Of a stretch of DNA of 14,949 nucleotides, positions 6,564 to 12,329 are shown in pieces (positions within the stretch are counted from its first letter, which is position 1; each line of letters starts with the position of its first letter). Made by a program: the position numbers and the translations under genes. The notes under the pieces were generated by a model that saw nothing but the letters and a program-made list of their open reading frames with translations, ran no database searches and had not been told where the DNA came from. Origin of the DNA: Gammaproteobacteria bacterium (GTDB taxonomy: Bacteria; Pseudomonadota; Gammaproteobacteria; Berkiellales; Berkiellaceae); contig VGTX01000006.1 in the NCBI GenBank assembly GCA_016874315.1, positions 1-14,949 on the forward strand, read 5' to 3'.

Positions 6564-7017
6564 TCTTACTGCGTTGTACCACGATCTGATTTTCGATCAT
6601 AGCCAAAATCCCAAATGCTTTCGCACTCCGAAAAATATCGTGCAAAAGCATGAGTCTTTTAATCCCTTATGTGGAGATAAAGTTTGCTTGTTTTATGATG
6701 GGCAGAACTATACATTTGAAGGAAAAGGGTGCGCTATGTCGATGGCTTCTGCATCACTTTTGTTAGAGCATATTGCGAATCATGCGCATACCAATCCATT
6801 GACATTTTTAGCAGATTTATTTCAGATGTTAGATGGTACACTTGCAGATGATAAAAAAAGGTCACTCGGTAAATTACAAGTGCTAGAAACCGTGAAGCAT
6901 TATCCTTCTCGGGTGAAGTGCGTCACACTTTCTTGGCATGCTCTACGTGAACTTATTCTTAAAGGAGGAGCAGATGTTAGCTCAGAGCATTCATCCTGCG
7001 ATTGCCCTCACCCGTGA
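6556..7017 (+). CDS. sufU: SufU-type zinc-dependent sulfurtransferase / NifU-like protein
   Basis: SufU accepts sulfur from the SufS persulfide through zinc-ligand exchange and passes it to SufB, as shown for the Bacillus subtilis protein. The 153-residue sequence keeps the four zinc ligands: Cys39 and Asp41 in PLCGD, Cys59 in KGCAMSMASAS, and Cys122 in SRVKCVTLSW. The insertion between the second and third cysteines (about residues 95-118) separates SufU from IscU, and the LPPVK motif of IscU is absent. A short tail ending CDCPHP adds two more cysteines. It starts inside the sufS end (8-base overlap) with only AGGG as a weak binding site, and 44 bases of its 3' end are shared with sufT. Confidence 0.93.
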   Translation: MSDLTALYHDLIFDHSQNPKCFRTPKNIVQKHESFNPLCGDKVCLFYDGQNYTFEGKGCAMSMASASLLLEHIANHAHTNPLTFLADLFQMLDGTLADDKKRSLGKLQVLETVKHYPSRVKCVTLSWHALRELILKGGADVSSEHSSCDCPHP

Positions 7018-7525
7018 TGTGATTGGGCTGATCATTCCTGCTGGAACACCATTCCCCTTGAAATCAGGGATGCTGGTACAAATTACACAGGCTTTAGGCT
7101 CATCGTTCACTGTTTTTTGTGAAGGACATTTAGTGCGCTTATATGGCAGAGATGCAGATGCTCTTGGTTTGCCTGAGCCTGTGGTTGAATTGCATTCCGA
7201 TCTAGCCATGCCTCTGACGGAGCAGCATGTGATGAAGACATTGAGAGGGATTTACGATCCGGAAATTCCTGTTAATATCGTTGATTTGGGGTTAATATAC
7301 GACTGCCGAATTGAGCCGCTAGAGAGTAATCAATTAAAAATTTGGATTGTGATGACATTAACCGCGCCAGCCTGTGGCATGGGTCCAATTCTTGCGGGAG
7401 ATGTTGAGTATTTATGCAAGCAACTTCCGAATGTTGCAGACGTTCATGTTGATGTTGTTTTCGATCCGCCTTGGACTCATGAACAAATGACACAAGCAGC
7501 AAAATTAACACTCGGTTTAATATAA
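6974..7525 (+). CDS. sufT: SufT, long-form SUF-associated MIP18/DUF59-domain protein
   Basis: SufT proteins take part in maturation or delivery of Fe-S clusters; the exact step is not settled. The 183-residue protein has the two parts typical of the long proteobacterial form: an N-terminal region (about 10-75) with IPAGTPFPLKSG, VQITQALGSSFTV and GRDADALG, and a C-terminal MIP18/PaaD-like domain with DPEIPVNIVDLGLIY (95-109), TAPACGMG with the conserved Cys134, and FDPPW (163-167). ATG 6974 is chosen because AAAGGAGGAG lies directly upstream, inside the sufU coding region, and because MLAQSIHPAI fits the family; the in-frame ATG 6938 has no binding site. It is the last gene of the suf operon, 30 bases before ychF. 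Confidence 0.93.
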   Translation: MLAQSIHPAIALTRDVIGLIIPAGTPFPLKSGMLVQITQALGSSFTVFCEGHLVRLYGRDADALGLPEPVVELHSDLAMPLTEQHVMKTLRGIYDPEIPVNIVDLGLIYDCRIEPLESNQLKIWIVMTLTAPACGMGPILAGDVEYLCKQLPNVADVHVDVVFDPPWTHEQMTQAAKLTLGLI

Positions 7526-7555
7526 TAATTTTATTTATAAGGAATCACTAGAAAT

Positions 7556-8635
7556 ATGGGATTAAGTTGTGGTTTGGTAGGGCTACCAAACGTCGGAAAA
7601 TCAACATTATTTAATGCACTCACACGGTTGCAAATTGAAGCACAGAATTATCCATTTTGTACAATTGAACCAAATGTTGGATTAGTCACTGTTCCCGATC
7701 CAAGATTATCGGTGTTGTCTCGCTTATGTAAACCATTAAAAGAAATCCCAGCAACATTTGAATTTGTTGATATTGCTGGACTCGTTGAAGGGGCGTCAAC
7801 TGGTGCTGGATTAGGAAATCAGTTTCTTCATCATATTCGTGAAGTTAATGCAATTTGCCATGTTGTGCGCTGCTTTGAAGATCCGGATGTTGTCCATGTA
7901 TGTGGCTCTGTTTCGCCCGTTCGTGATGCAAAGATTATTGAGCAAGAACTTATTTTAAGTGATATGGAGCTTCTCGAAAAAATGATTGCAAAAAAATCCA
8001 AGCAATGGAAAGCTATGGGCGAAGTTGGACAGCAGCAGCAAGCTGCATATGCGCAGGTGCTCGAACATTTGAGTGCAGGGAACCCAGTAAGAACATGCTC
8101 CGTAGAGCTTGTTGAGTGCCCACCATTACTCAGTGCAAAGCCATTATTTTATGTTGCAAACCGCAAAGAAGAGAATTTCTCAGCTCCTAATCCACATGTA
8201 ACAGCGTTGTGCGATTATGCTCAGGCACAAGGTAGTACAGTGGTGATGGTAAATGCGGCATTTGAGGCTGAATTGACTGCGCTTGATGAAGAAAGTATCC
8301 AAGACTTCTTAAAAGATGCAGGACAAGAAGAGCCTGGATTGAATCGCGTTATTAGACATGCATATGGACTTTTAGGCTTAGAAACATTTTTTACAGCTGG
8401 TGAAAAAGAAGTTCGAGCTTGGACCATAAAAAAAGGCACTTATGCACCACAAGCCGCAGCGGAAATTCATAGTGATTTTGAAAAGCATTTTATCCGTGCT
8501 GAAGTTGTGAGCTACGATGATTACGCACACTTTGGTGGAGAGACTGGTGCGCGAGCTGCAGGAAAATGGCGCTTAGAAGGCAAAACATATGTTGTTCAAG
8601 ACGGCGATGTGATTGTTTTCCGCGTTGGTGTTTAG
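7556..8635 (+). CDS. ychF: Redox-regulated ATPase YchF (OLA1 family, Obg-like)
   Basis: YchF is a ribosome-associated ATPase of the TRAFAC/Obg group, linked to stress responses and translation. The 359 residues match the usual 363. Visible are the P-loop GLPNVGKST (9-17), the switch I area NYPFCTIEPN (31-40), G3 VDIAGLVEGAS with GLGNQFL (71-91), the changed G4 motif NRKE at 202-205 in place of NKxD (the change that gives ATP preference), a coiled region about 125-175, and a C-terminal TGS domain (about 275-359, with FFTAGEKEVRAWT). AAGGA sits 12 bases before the ATG. No terminator separates it from sufT 30 bases upstream, so it may be read with the suf operon. Elsewhere it normally follows pth directly. 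Confidence 0.97.
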   Translation: MGLSCGLVGLPNVGKSTLFNALTRLQIEAQNYPFCTIEPNVGLVTVPDPRLSVLSRLCKPLKEIPATFEFVDIAGLVEGASTGAGLGNQFLHHIREVNAICHVVRCFEDPDVVHVCGSVSPVRDAKIIEQELILSDMELLEKMIAKKSKQWKAMGEVGQQQQAAYAQVLEHLSAGNPVRTCSVELVECPPLLSAKPLFYVANRKEENFSAPNPHVTALCDYAQAQGSTVVMVNAAFEAELTALDEESIQDFLKDAGQEEPGLNRVIRHAYGLLGLETFFTAGEKEVRAWTIKKGTYAPQAAAEIHSDFEKHFIRAEVVSYDDYAHFGGETGARAAGKWRLEGKTYVVQDGDVIVFRVGV

Positions 8636-8665
8636 TTGAATGGACCTTGAATTGTATATACATTA

Positions 8666-8694
8666 TTTTGAATCTCAGAAAAATGTGATAGAAT
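8666..8694 (+). promoter_or_regulatory. Candidate promoter of the LolB-like gene
   Basis: TAGAAT (8689-8694), preceded by TGA, forms an extended -10 element; TTTTGA at 8666-8671 lies 17 bases upstream as a weak -35. It is placed about 20 bases before the lipoprotein start, so the leader would be very short. Confidence 0.45.
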
Positions 8695-8713
8695 CATTAA
8701 ATAATTCAATAAG

Positions 8714-9274
8714 ATGTTGAAAAATATGATTGCAATTCCAGGTTTTATTCTCAGTAATCTCTTGCTAGGTGCTGGTGTTTCTCTTACTTCTGGCTGTGCT
8801 AGTGATGTTGTAGACGAGCCATCGCCAGTGCAAGAAGAGGTGAAGGTCCCTATTGAGAATGCATTTACGCAGAAAGGAACGATTTTTGTTCAAACTGAAG
8901 GTCAGTTGCCTTATCGCATTACTTTTTCATATTTGCAGGAAGATCAGGGACATTATCATATGGTATTATCCCCCTTTCTTTTATCACCAATTACTCTCGA
9001 TGTTTCCGATCGGGAAGTGCGTTTAGAAGTGGGTGGAGAGACCTATTTTAATGATGATGCGCGTGAAATGTTGTTTAGTTATGTTCCCGAATTTCCTTGG
9101 GCACAAATCCCCAATCTGATACAAGCTGGGCAGTTGTCTAATACGGTGTGGGAGCTTGATAATTGGGAAGACCAAAAAGGCTTTCGTGTGCGATATGATA
9201 ACAACCTTTTAGAGTGGAAAATCAAAGAACATGAGCCAATGTATTACACTGTGACCCATGAAACAGCTTCATAA
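8714..9274 (+). CDS. Putative LolB-like outer-membrane lipoprotein
   Basis: The 186-residue product begins with a hydrophobic export signal (MLKNMIAIPGFILSNLLLGA) ending in a lipobox-like LTSGC, so Cys28 is the probable lipidated residue; Thr at -3 is unusual. The mature part resembles LolB in the order of its beta strands: GTIFVQTEGQLPYRITFSY, HYHMVLSPFLLSPITLDV, VRLEVGGETYFNDDAREML, then a helix FPWAQIPNLIQAG and a final FRVRYDNNLLEWKI strand pair. LolB inserts lipoproteins into the outer membrane after receiving them from LolA. Overall identity seems low and the call rests on pattern, so another LolA/LolB-fold lipoprotein is possible. No clear Shine-Dalgarno precedes ATG 8714; ATG 8726 is an alternative start. 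Its 3' end overlaps ung, on the other strand, by 31 bases. Confidence 0.5.
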   Translation: MLKNMIAIPGFILSNLLLGAGVSLTSGCASDVVDEPSPVQEEVKVPIENAFTQKGTIFVQTEGQLPYRITFSYLQEDQGHYHMVLSPFLLSPITLDVSDREVRLEVGGETYFNDDAREMLFSYVPEFPWAQIPNLIQAGQLSNTVWELDNWEDQKGFRVRYDNNLLEWKIKEHEPMYYTVTHETAS

Positions 9275-9927
9275 TGATGTTCTTTTAGGAACACATTTAT
9301 TTGACTAAATATTTTAGAGCCAAAAAAACCTCGATGGGCTGAAAGCGGAGATGGGTGTGGCGCACAAATTAAAGTATGCGCTGCATTCGTCAAGACTTTC
9401 TTGTAGGCTTGTGCATGATTACCCAAAAGAACAAAAGCAATTGGATTTGATTGAGCATTCAGTGTTCGCAAAACGCGGTCTGTAAAGTAGGTCCAGCCTG
9501 CATGGTTATGTGAAAAAGCCTCACCAGCCCGTACAGTAAGACGTGTGTTTAAAAGAAAAATTCCTTGATTGCTCCAATGTTCTAAGGATCCGTGTGTTGG
9601 TATAGGCATTTGCAGGTCAGCACTCATTTCCTGAAAAAGATTGCGCAGTGAAGGTGGAAACGGAACGCCTTTTGGAACAGAAAAGCATAGACCCTCAGCC
9701 TGTCCTGGACCATGATATGGGTCTTGCCCAAGAAAAACAACCCGGACCTTATCCAGTGGTGTGAGCTGAAATGCTCGGAATACTTGTTCAGATTTTGGAT
9801 AAATGATTTTTCCAAGTTGATATTCGGTTTCCAAAAATCTTCGTAACTCTTTCATGACGGGTTCATCAAAAATGCCAGCAAGAGCCTGTCCCCATGGGGA
9901 GCCTAAGAGTTGTATTTCTTTTGTCAT
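9244..9927 (-). CDS. ung: Uracil-DNA glycosylase, family 1
   Basis: Ung removes uracil from DNA as the first step of base excision repair. The 227-residue protein is the normal size (E. coli 229). Motif A GQDPYHGPGQAEG contains the catalytic Asp69; Asn127 in LLNTRLTV is the uracil-recognition residue; motif B HPSPLSAHRGFFG contains His191 and the DNA-intercalating leucine. I chose ATG 9927, where MTKEIQLLGSPWGQAL fits the family; upstream in-frame residues lie over the previous gene. It begins 13 bases after the DUF2797 gene and should be cotranscribed with it. Its stop codon lies within the 3' end of the lipoprotein gene on the + strand, leaving no room for a terminator between the two. Confidence 0.97.
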   Translation of the reverse strand: MTKEIQLLGSPWGQALAGIFDEPVMKELRRFLETEYQLGKIIYPKSEQVFRAFQLTPLDKVRVVFLGQDPYHGPGQAEGLCFSVPKGVPFPPSLRNLFQEMSADLQMPIPTHGSLEHWSNQGIFLLNTRLTVRAGEAFSHNHAGWTYFTDRVLRTLNAQSNPIAFVLLGNHAQAYKKVLTNAAHTLICAPHPSPLSAHRGFFGSKIFSQINVFLKEHHYEAVSWVTV

Positions 9928-9940
9928 GTCTGATTTTCTC

Positions 9941-10753
9941 TTAATTTTTTTCGATAGAAATGTTGTAACCACCATATGTGCGGAGATTAATGGCTCCACG
10001 ATCGTGAAAAAGAAGATATTGCCCAATAATTCCACTGAGTATTCCTGTAAAAGGAACTTCAGTTTGCAATGTGAGGCTTTTTTTCATTTGGCAGTATTTT
10101 TGCACCGGGTAAATGAGATTTTTTTCACTATCTGGTATCACAGTGAAGGGAATCTGCAGGCTATTTGCAGCTTCAAAGAGTTGGTTGAGTCCGATATCTT
10201 CGATGAATGTGCGACATTCAGTGGCTGAGATTTTTTGATTGCCGGAAATTAAATCACGCCATTGTGTGACATCTTTCCATTGATAGGAGGTTGTCATTGC
10301 TCGCTCAATCAGGCCAGCATCTTTTCTTGAAGTTGTTGAAATTAATGGTTTGGCCCATGTAGCACCCTGATCGACCCAGCGAGTATGCAATTGTGTGGCT
10401 CGCGTGATTCCAACTTTGAAATCAGAAGTTAGAGCGCAGTATATGATATGAGGCTCAAAGCATACGGATTGTGCCCAGGCTGGCTCACGGCATGTGCCCT
10501 GATCGTAATGACATCGATAAGGCTGCAAAAAACATAAGTCGCATCGTGCGAGTTTTGTGAAGCATACCCAGCAGTAGCCTTTTTGAATTCGTGTTGTCTT
10601 TTTACAGCCAAGACATTGAGATTTATGTCCAAGGGTGATCGTGATTTCATGACCCACAAGGTCGTTAAGATTTTGAATGGGATTATGAGGATTTTGATAA
10701 AGAACAACACCATCTGCGGTGATGGAGTGCTGAAGTTTTTCAAATATGGTCAT
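9941..10753 (-). CDS. DUF2797 family protein with eight-cysteine zinc-binding region
   Basis: This 270-residue protein matches the DUF2797 family as I know it; the function is not established. An N-terminal region is followed by a probable double zinc cluster with Cys47, 50, 61, 64, 71, 74, 81 and 88 (CLGC, CWVC, CDLC, CHYDQGTC), then the characteristic block REPAWAQSVCFEPHIIYCAL, TSDFKVGITRATQLHTRWVD and QGATWAKPL (about 89-137). The KVGITR...RW part recalls the GIY-YIG/T5orf172-like fold, but that is inference. The C-terminal half is less conserved. The gene starts only 23 bases after the tRNA-Met 3' end and is followed by ung after 13 bases, so the three seem to share one transcript. A nucleic-acid-related role would suit the zinc clusters and neighbours. 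Confidence 0.85.
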   Translation of the reverse strand: MTIFEKLQHSITADGVVLYQNPHNPIQNLNDLVGHEITITLGHKSQCLGCKKTTRIQKGYCWVCFTKLARCDLCFLQPYRCHYDQGTCREPAWAQSVCFEPHIIYCALTSDFKVGITRATQLHTRWVDQGATWAKPLISTTSRKDAGLIERAMTTSYQWKDVTQWRDLISGNQKISATECRTFIEDIGLNQLFEAANSLQIPFTVIPDSEKNLIYPVQKYCQMKKSLTLQTEVPFTGILSGIIGQYLLFHDRGAINLRTYGGYNISIEKN

Positions 10754-10776
10754 GAATAAGACCTGTATAGGGTATT

Positions 10777-10850
10777 TGGCTATGAGTGGGCTCGAACCAC
10801 TGACCCCAGCATTATGAGTGCTGTGCTCTAACCAGCTGAGCTACATAGCC
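10777..10850 (-). tRNA. tRNA-Met (anticodon CAT, elongator type)
   Basis: The minus strand folds as a full cloverleaf: acceptor GGCTATG/CATAGCC with discriminator A, D stem GCTC/GAGC, anticodon stem CAGCA/TGCTG with loop CTCATAA (anticodon at 10816-10814), and T stem AGTGG/CCACT with loop TTCGAGC. The paired G1-C72 end excludes the initiator tRNA. The acceptor and arms are closer to E. coli elongator tRNA-Met than to tRNA-Ile2, whose CAT is modified to lysidine, though that cannot be fully excluded. The 3' CCA is not encoded (the bases after the discriminator are AATACC), so it must be added by a CCA-adding enzyme. Confidence 0.95.
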
Positions 10851-10887
10851 GAAAAGGTATTAGCCAGTCGAAACTGGAACAAATGTT

Positions 10888-10916
10888 ATTCTATCAAAGC
10901 TCTTCGTGCTTAGCAA
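10888..10916 (-). promoter_or_regulatory. Sigma70-type promoter of the tRNA-Met/DUF2797/ung unit
   Basis: On the minus strand TTGCTA (10916-10911) and TAGAAT (10893-10888) are 17 bases apart, with TGA forming an extended -10. Transcription would begin near 10881, about 31 bases before the mature tRNA 5' end. Confidence 0.7.
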
Positions 10917-10985
10917 ACCTTTATATGTGGGTTTTAGAAAGATTTTTACAACTTTCTCTCAATCTGCAATTCAATATAAATATGA

Positions 10986-11015
10986 TTGCAACCCGATCTG
11001 CCGCATCAGTATAAT
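10986..11015 (+). promoter_or_regulatory. Strong sigma70-type promoter for the small membrane protein gene
   Basis: TTGCAA (10986-10991) and a consensus TATAAT (11010-11015) are separated by 18 bases. Transcription would begin near 11022, giving a leader of about 69 bases before the start at 11091. It is divergent from the tRNA promoter, with about 70 bases between the two. Confidence 0.7.
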
Positions 11016-11090
11016 GGCCAGATTCAGGGAGTCTCTGTAAGCACCTCTTTTGCTATTAGAGTGTAATTTCATAATAAAGGATTTTGTGAC

Positions 11091-11489
11091 ATGATTGGAC
11101 AAAGAAATTTAAGAGGTGGCATGAATTCAGGTTATTTTCATGCAGCGGCAGATTGGATGGAATGGTATATGTATCCTATTTTGCAATGTATCATTGGACT
11201 TGCTGTGCTGTATCGCTGTTGCAATTGTAGTCGATTTTTTCGACGTGTCATTGTTGAATCTTTTGCGCCGAACTGTTTTAAATCTCGCGTAGGAGCTGGG
11301 AATATAGCATTCTCGGATGAAAAGCTTAAAAGTGTTCATAACGAGCCATTTGCAATTACTCAACGATTTAATATGAATGAAAATTATCCTCAAAATGATA
11401 AGCAGGGCGCTTCTCTGACGAAGAACTCCTCTTGGGTGATTTTAAATGATGATATCATCACTCAAGAGAATTCTATTTTGAAAATCTAA
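11091..11489 (+). CDS. Small hypothetical membrane protein, 132 aa
   Basis: I do not recognise this protein. Evidence that it is real: a consensus promoter, an AAAGGA site nine bases before ATG 11091, and an uninterrupted frame. Residues 28-41 (YPILQCIIGLAVLY) form a likely single membrane segment followed by a Cys-rich, basic stretch RCCNCSRFFRR, which suggests that the C-terminal side stays in the cytoplasm; the remaining 80 residues are polar and probably soluble. The CxCC-type cysteines could bind metal or be acylated, but nothing else supports either. Its stop codon overlaps that of the convergent UppP-like gene by 4 bases, and a strong inverted repeat lies in its last 20 codons. Confidence 0.65.
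   Translation: MIGQRNLRGGMNSGYFHAAADWMEWYMYPILQCIIGLAVLYRCCNCSRFFRRVIVESFAPNCFKSRVGAGNIAFSDEKLKSVHNEPFAITQRFNMNENYPQNDKQGASLTKNSSWVILNDDIITQENSILKI
11429..11468 (+). terminator. Terminator-like hairpin inside the end of the small membrane protein gene
   Basis: CTCTTGGGTGAT (11429-11440) pairs with ATCACTCAAGAG (11457-11468): 12 pairs including one G-T, with a 16-base loop, followed on + by the moderately T-rich AATTCTATTTTG. It ends 18 bases before the stop codon. It may terminate + transcripts coming towards the UppP-like gene; the flank on the minus side has no T run. Confidence 0.45.
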
Positions 11490-12205
11490 TACATATAAGG
11501 CAATAAAAAAAGCAATGTGCCTAGGGCTATTCGGTACATTCCAATATATTTTAAGAAATTCCATTTATATTTTTCAGCAATAGCCCATCCAATAACGAGT
11601 CCGATAATGGCTAAAAAAAGTTGGAGAATTGTCGGGAGTGCGAGTTGATTGCGATAGGTATCTACCCCAATCTTCACGCACTGTAAACATAAGTTAAGGC
11701 TAAAACTGATAATTAATGTGCGCCTAAAATCAAGCTTAAAAAAAAGTCCAGGTAAGAACGAAGCCGTCATGCGAGAGAGCCCTGGCACAAGTGACCCTAA
11801 ACTATCGCAGAGTCCAATAAGTAGCCAAAGAGCATTAACAGAAATATCTTTTTTGGGAAATTCTTTATCCATTTGTCTTTGACTAATAAAATACAAGAGC
11901 CAGCCCATAGAAAAGTGCAGCAATGCACTAGGTAGTGCGAATTTCGAAATGATCTGTGATTTTGTAAGAAAGTATGCAAGCACACCAGGCGCAATCGCTG
12001 CCAATATTGTTCCAATTGGTTTTGGATAATCTGAACGATTAGACCGAAGCCAAAGAATAATCAGCAGTCCTGGTGCGAGCCATAGATGAAAATCATGTAC
12101 AGTTTTGGATGTAAGATGATAGAGCGTTTTAACATGCCAGGATGATGAGATTGGAAAAAGTTCCAAGATGCTATGACAAAAAAGTGGCCAATGATTGTTA
12201 TACAT
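11486..12205 (-). CDS. Divergent undecaprenyl-diphosphatase (UppP/BacA)-like membrane protein
   Basis: UppP removes a phosphate from undecaprenyl pyrophosphate to recycle the lipid carrier of peptidoglycan. The family motifs are visible: LELFPISSSWH near residue 14 (compare TEFLPVSSTGH) and VPGLSRMTASFLPGL for the PGxSRSG motif, with Arg retained. About seven hydrophobic segments follow one another, ending near IALGTLLFLLPYMY. The protein has 239 residues against 273 in E. coli. The first of the two essential glutamates (E. coli Glu17) is His here, while the second Glu, the SSS and the His after it remain. I chose ATG 12205, which puts 17 residues before PISSS as in the family; an earlier ATG at 12379 would overlap gatB. 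It may be an altered paralogue rather than the main phosphatase. Confidence 0.75.
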   Translation of the reverse strand: MYNNHWPLFCHSILELFPISSSWHVKTLYHLTSKTVHDFHLWLAPGLLIILWLRSNRSDYPKPIGTILAAIAPGVLAYFLTKSQIISKFALPSALLHFSMGWLLYFISQRQMDKEFPKKDISVNALWLLIGLCDSLGSLVPGLSRMTASFLPGLFFKLDFRRTLIISFSLNLCLQCVKIGVDTYRNQLALPTILQLFLAIIGLVIGWAIAEKYKWNFLKYIGMYRIALGTLLFLLPYMY

Positions 12206-12245
12206 TTGACATACCTGTTGATATCTTAAGACGTTATGGATATGT

Positions 12246-12275
12246 GCCCATGGACTATTTTTATAGCACATGGGC
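12246..12275 (-). promoter_or_regulatory. Hairpin in the leader between gatB and the UppP-like gene
   Basis: GCCCATG and CATGGGC form a 7-bp stem; inside it CTAT pairs with ATAG around an AAAA loop, separated by one mismatch and one G-T pair. No T run follows on either strand, so it is not an ordinary intrinsic terminator. It lies about 40 bases upstream of the chosen start, where it could act as a leader structure or RNA-stability element. Confidence 0.4.
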
Positions 12276-12329
12276 GTTGTATCGGGAGACACACATCCTT
12301 TTGTGTCAAAAGAAAAATTTACAACCTTT

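Noticed and set aside
8636..8713. Terminator after ychF
   Set aside because: No stable stem followed by a T run is visible; only the candidate promoter of the next gene is present.
10777..10850. tRNA-Ile2 (lysidine) or initiator tRNA as identity of the CAT tRNA
   Set aside because: The acceptor starts with a paired G1-C72, which rules out the initiator, and the stem sequences are closer to elongator tRNA-Met; Ile2 is less likely but not strictly excluded.
12206..12329. TTGACA on the minus strand as the -35 of a promoter for the UppP-like gene
   Set aside because: The nearest -10-like hexamer (GATACA) is 20 bases away and no acceptable hexamer lies at 16-18 bases.
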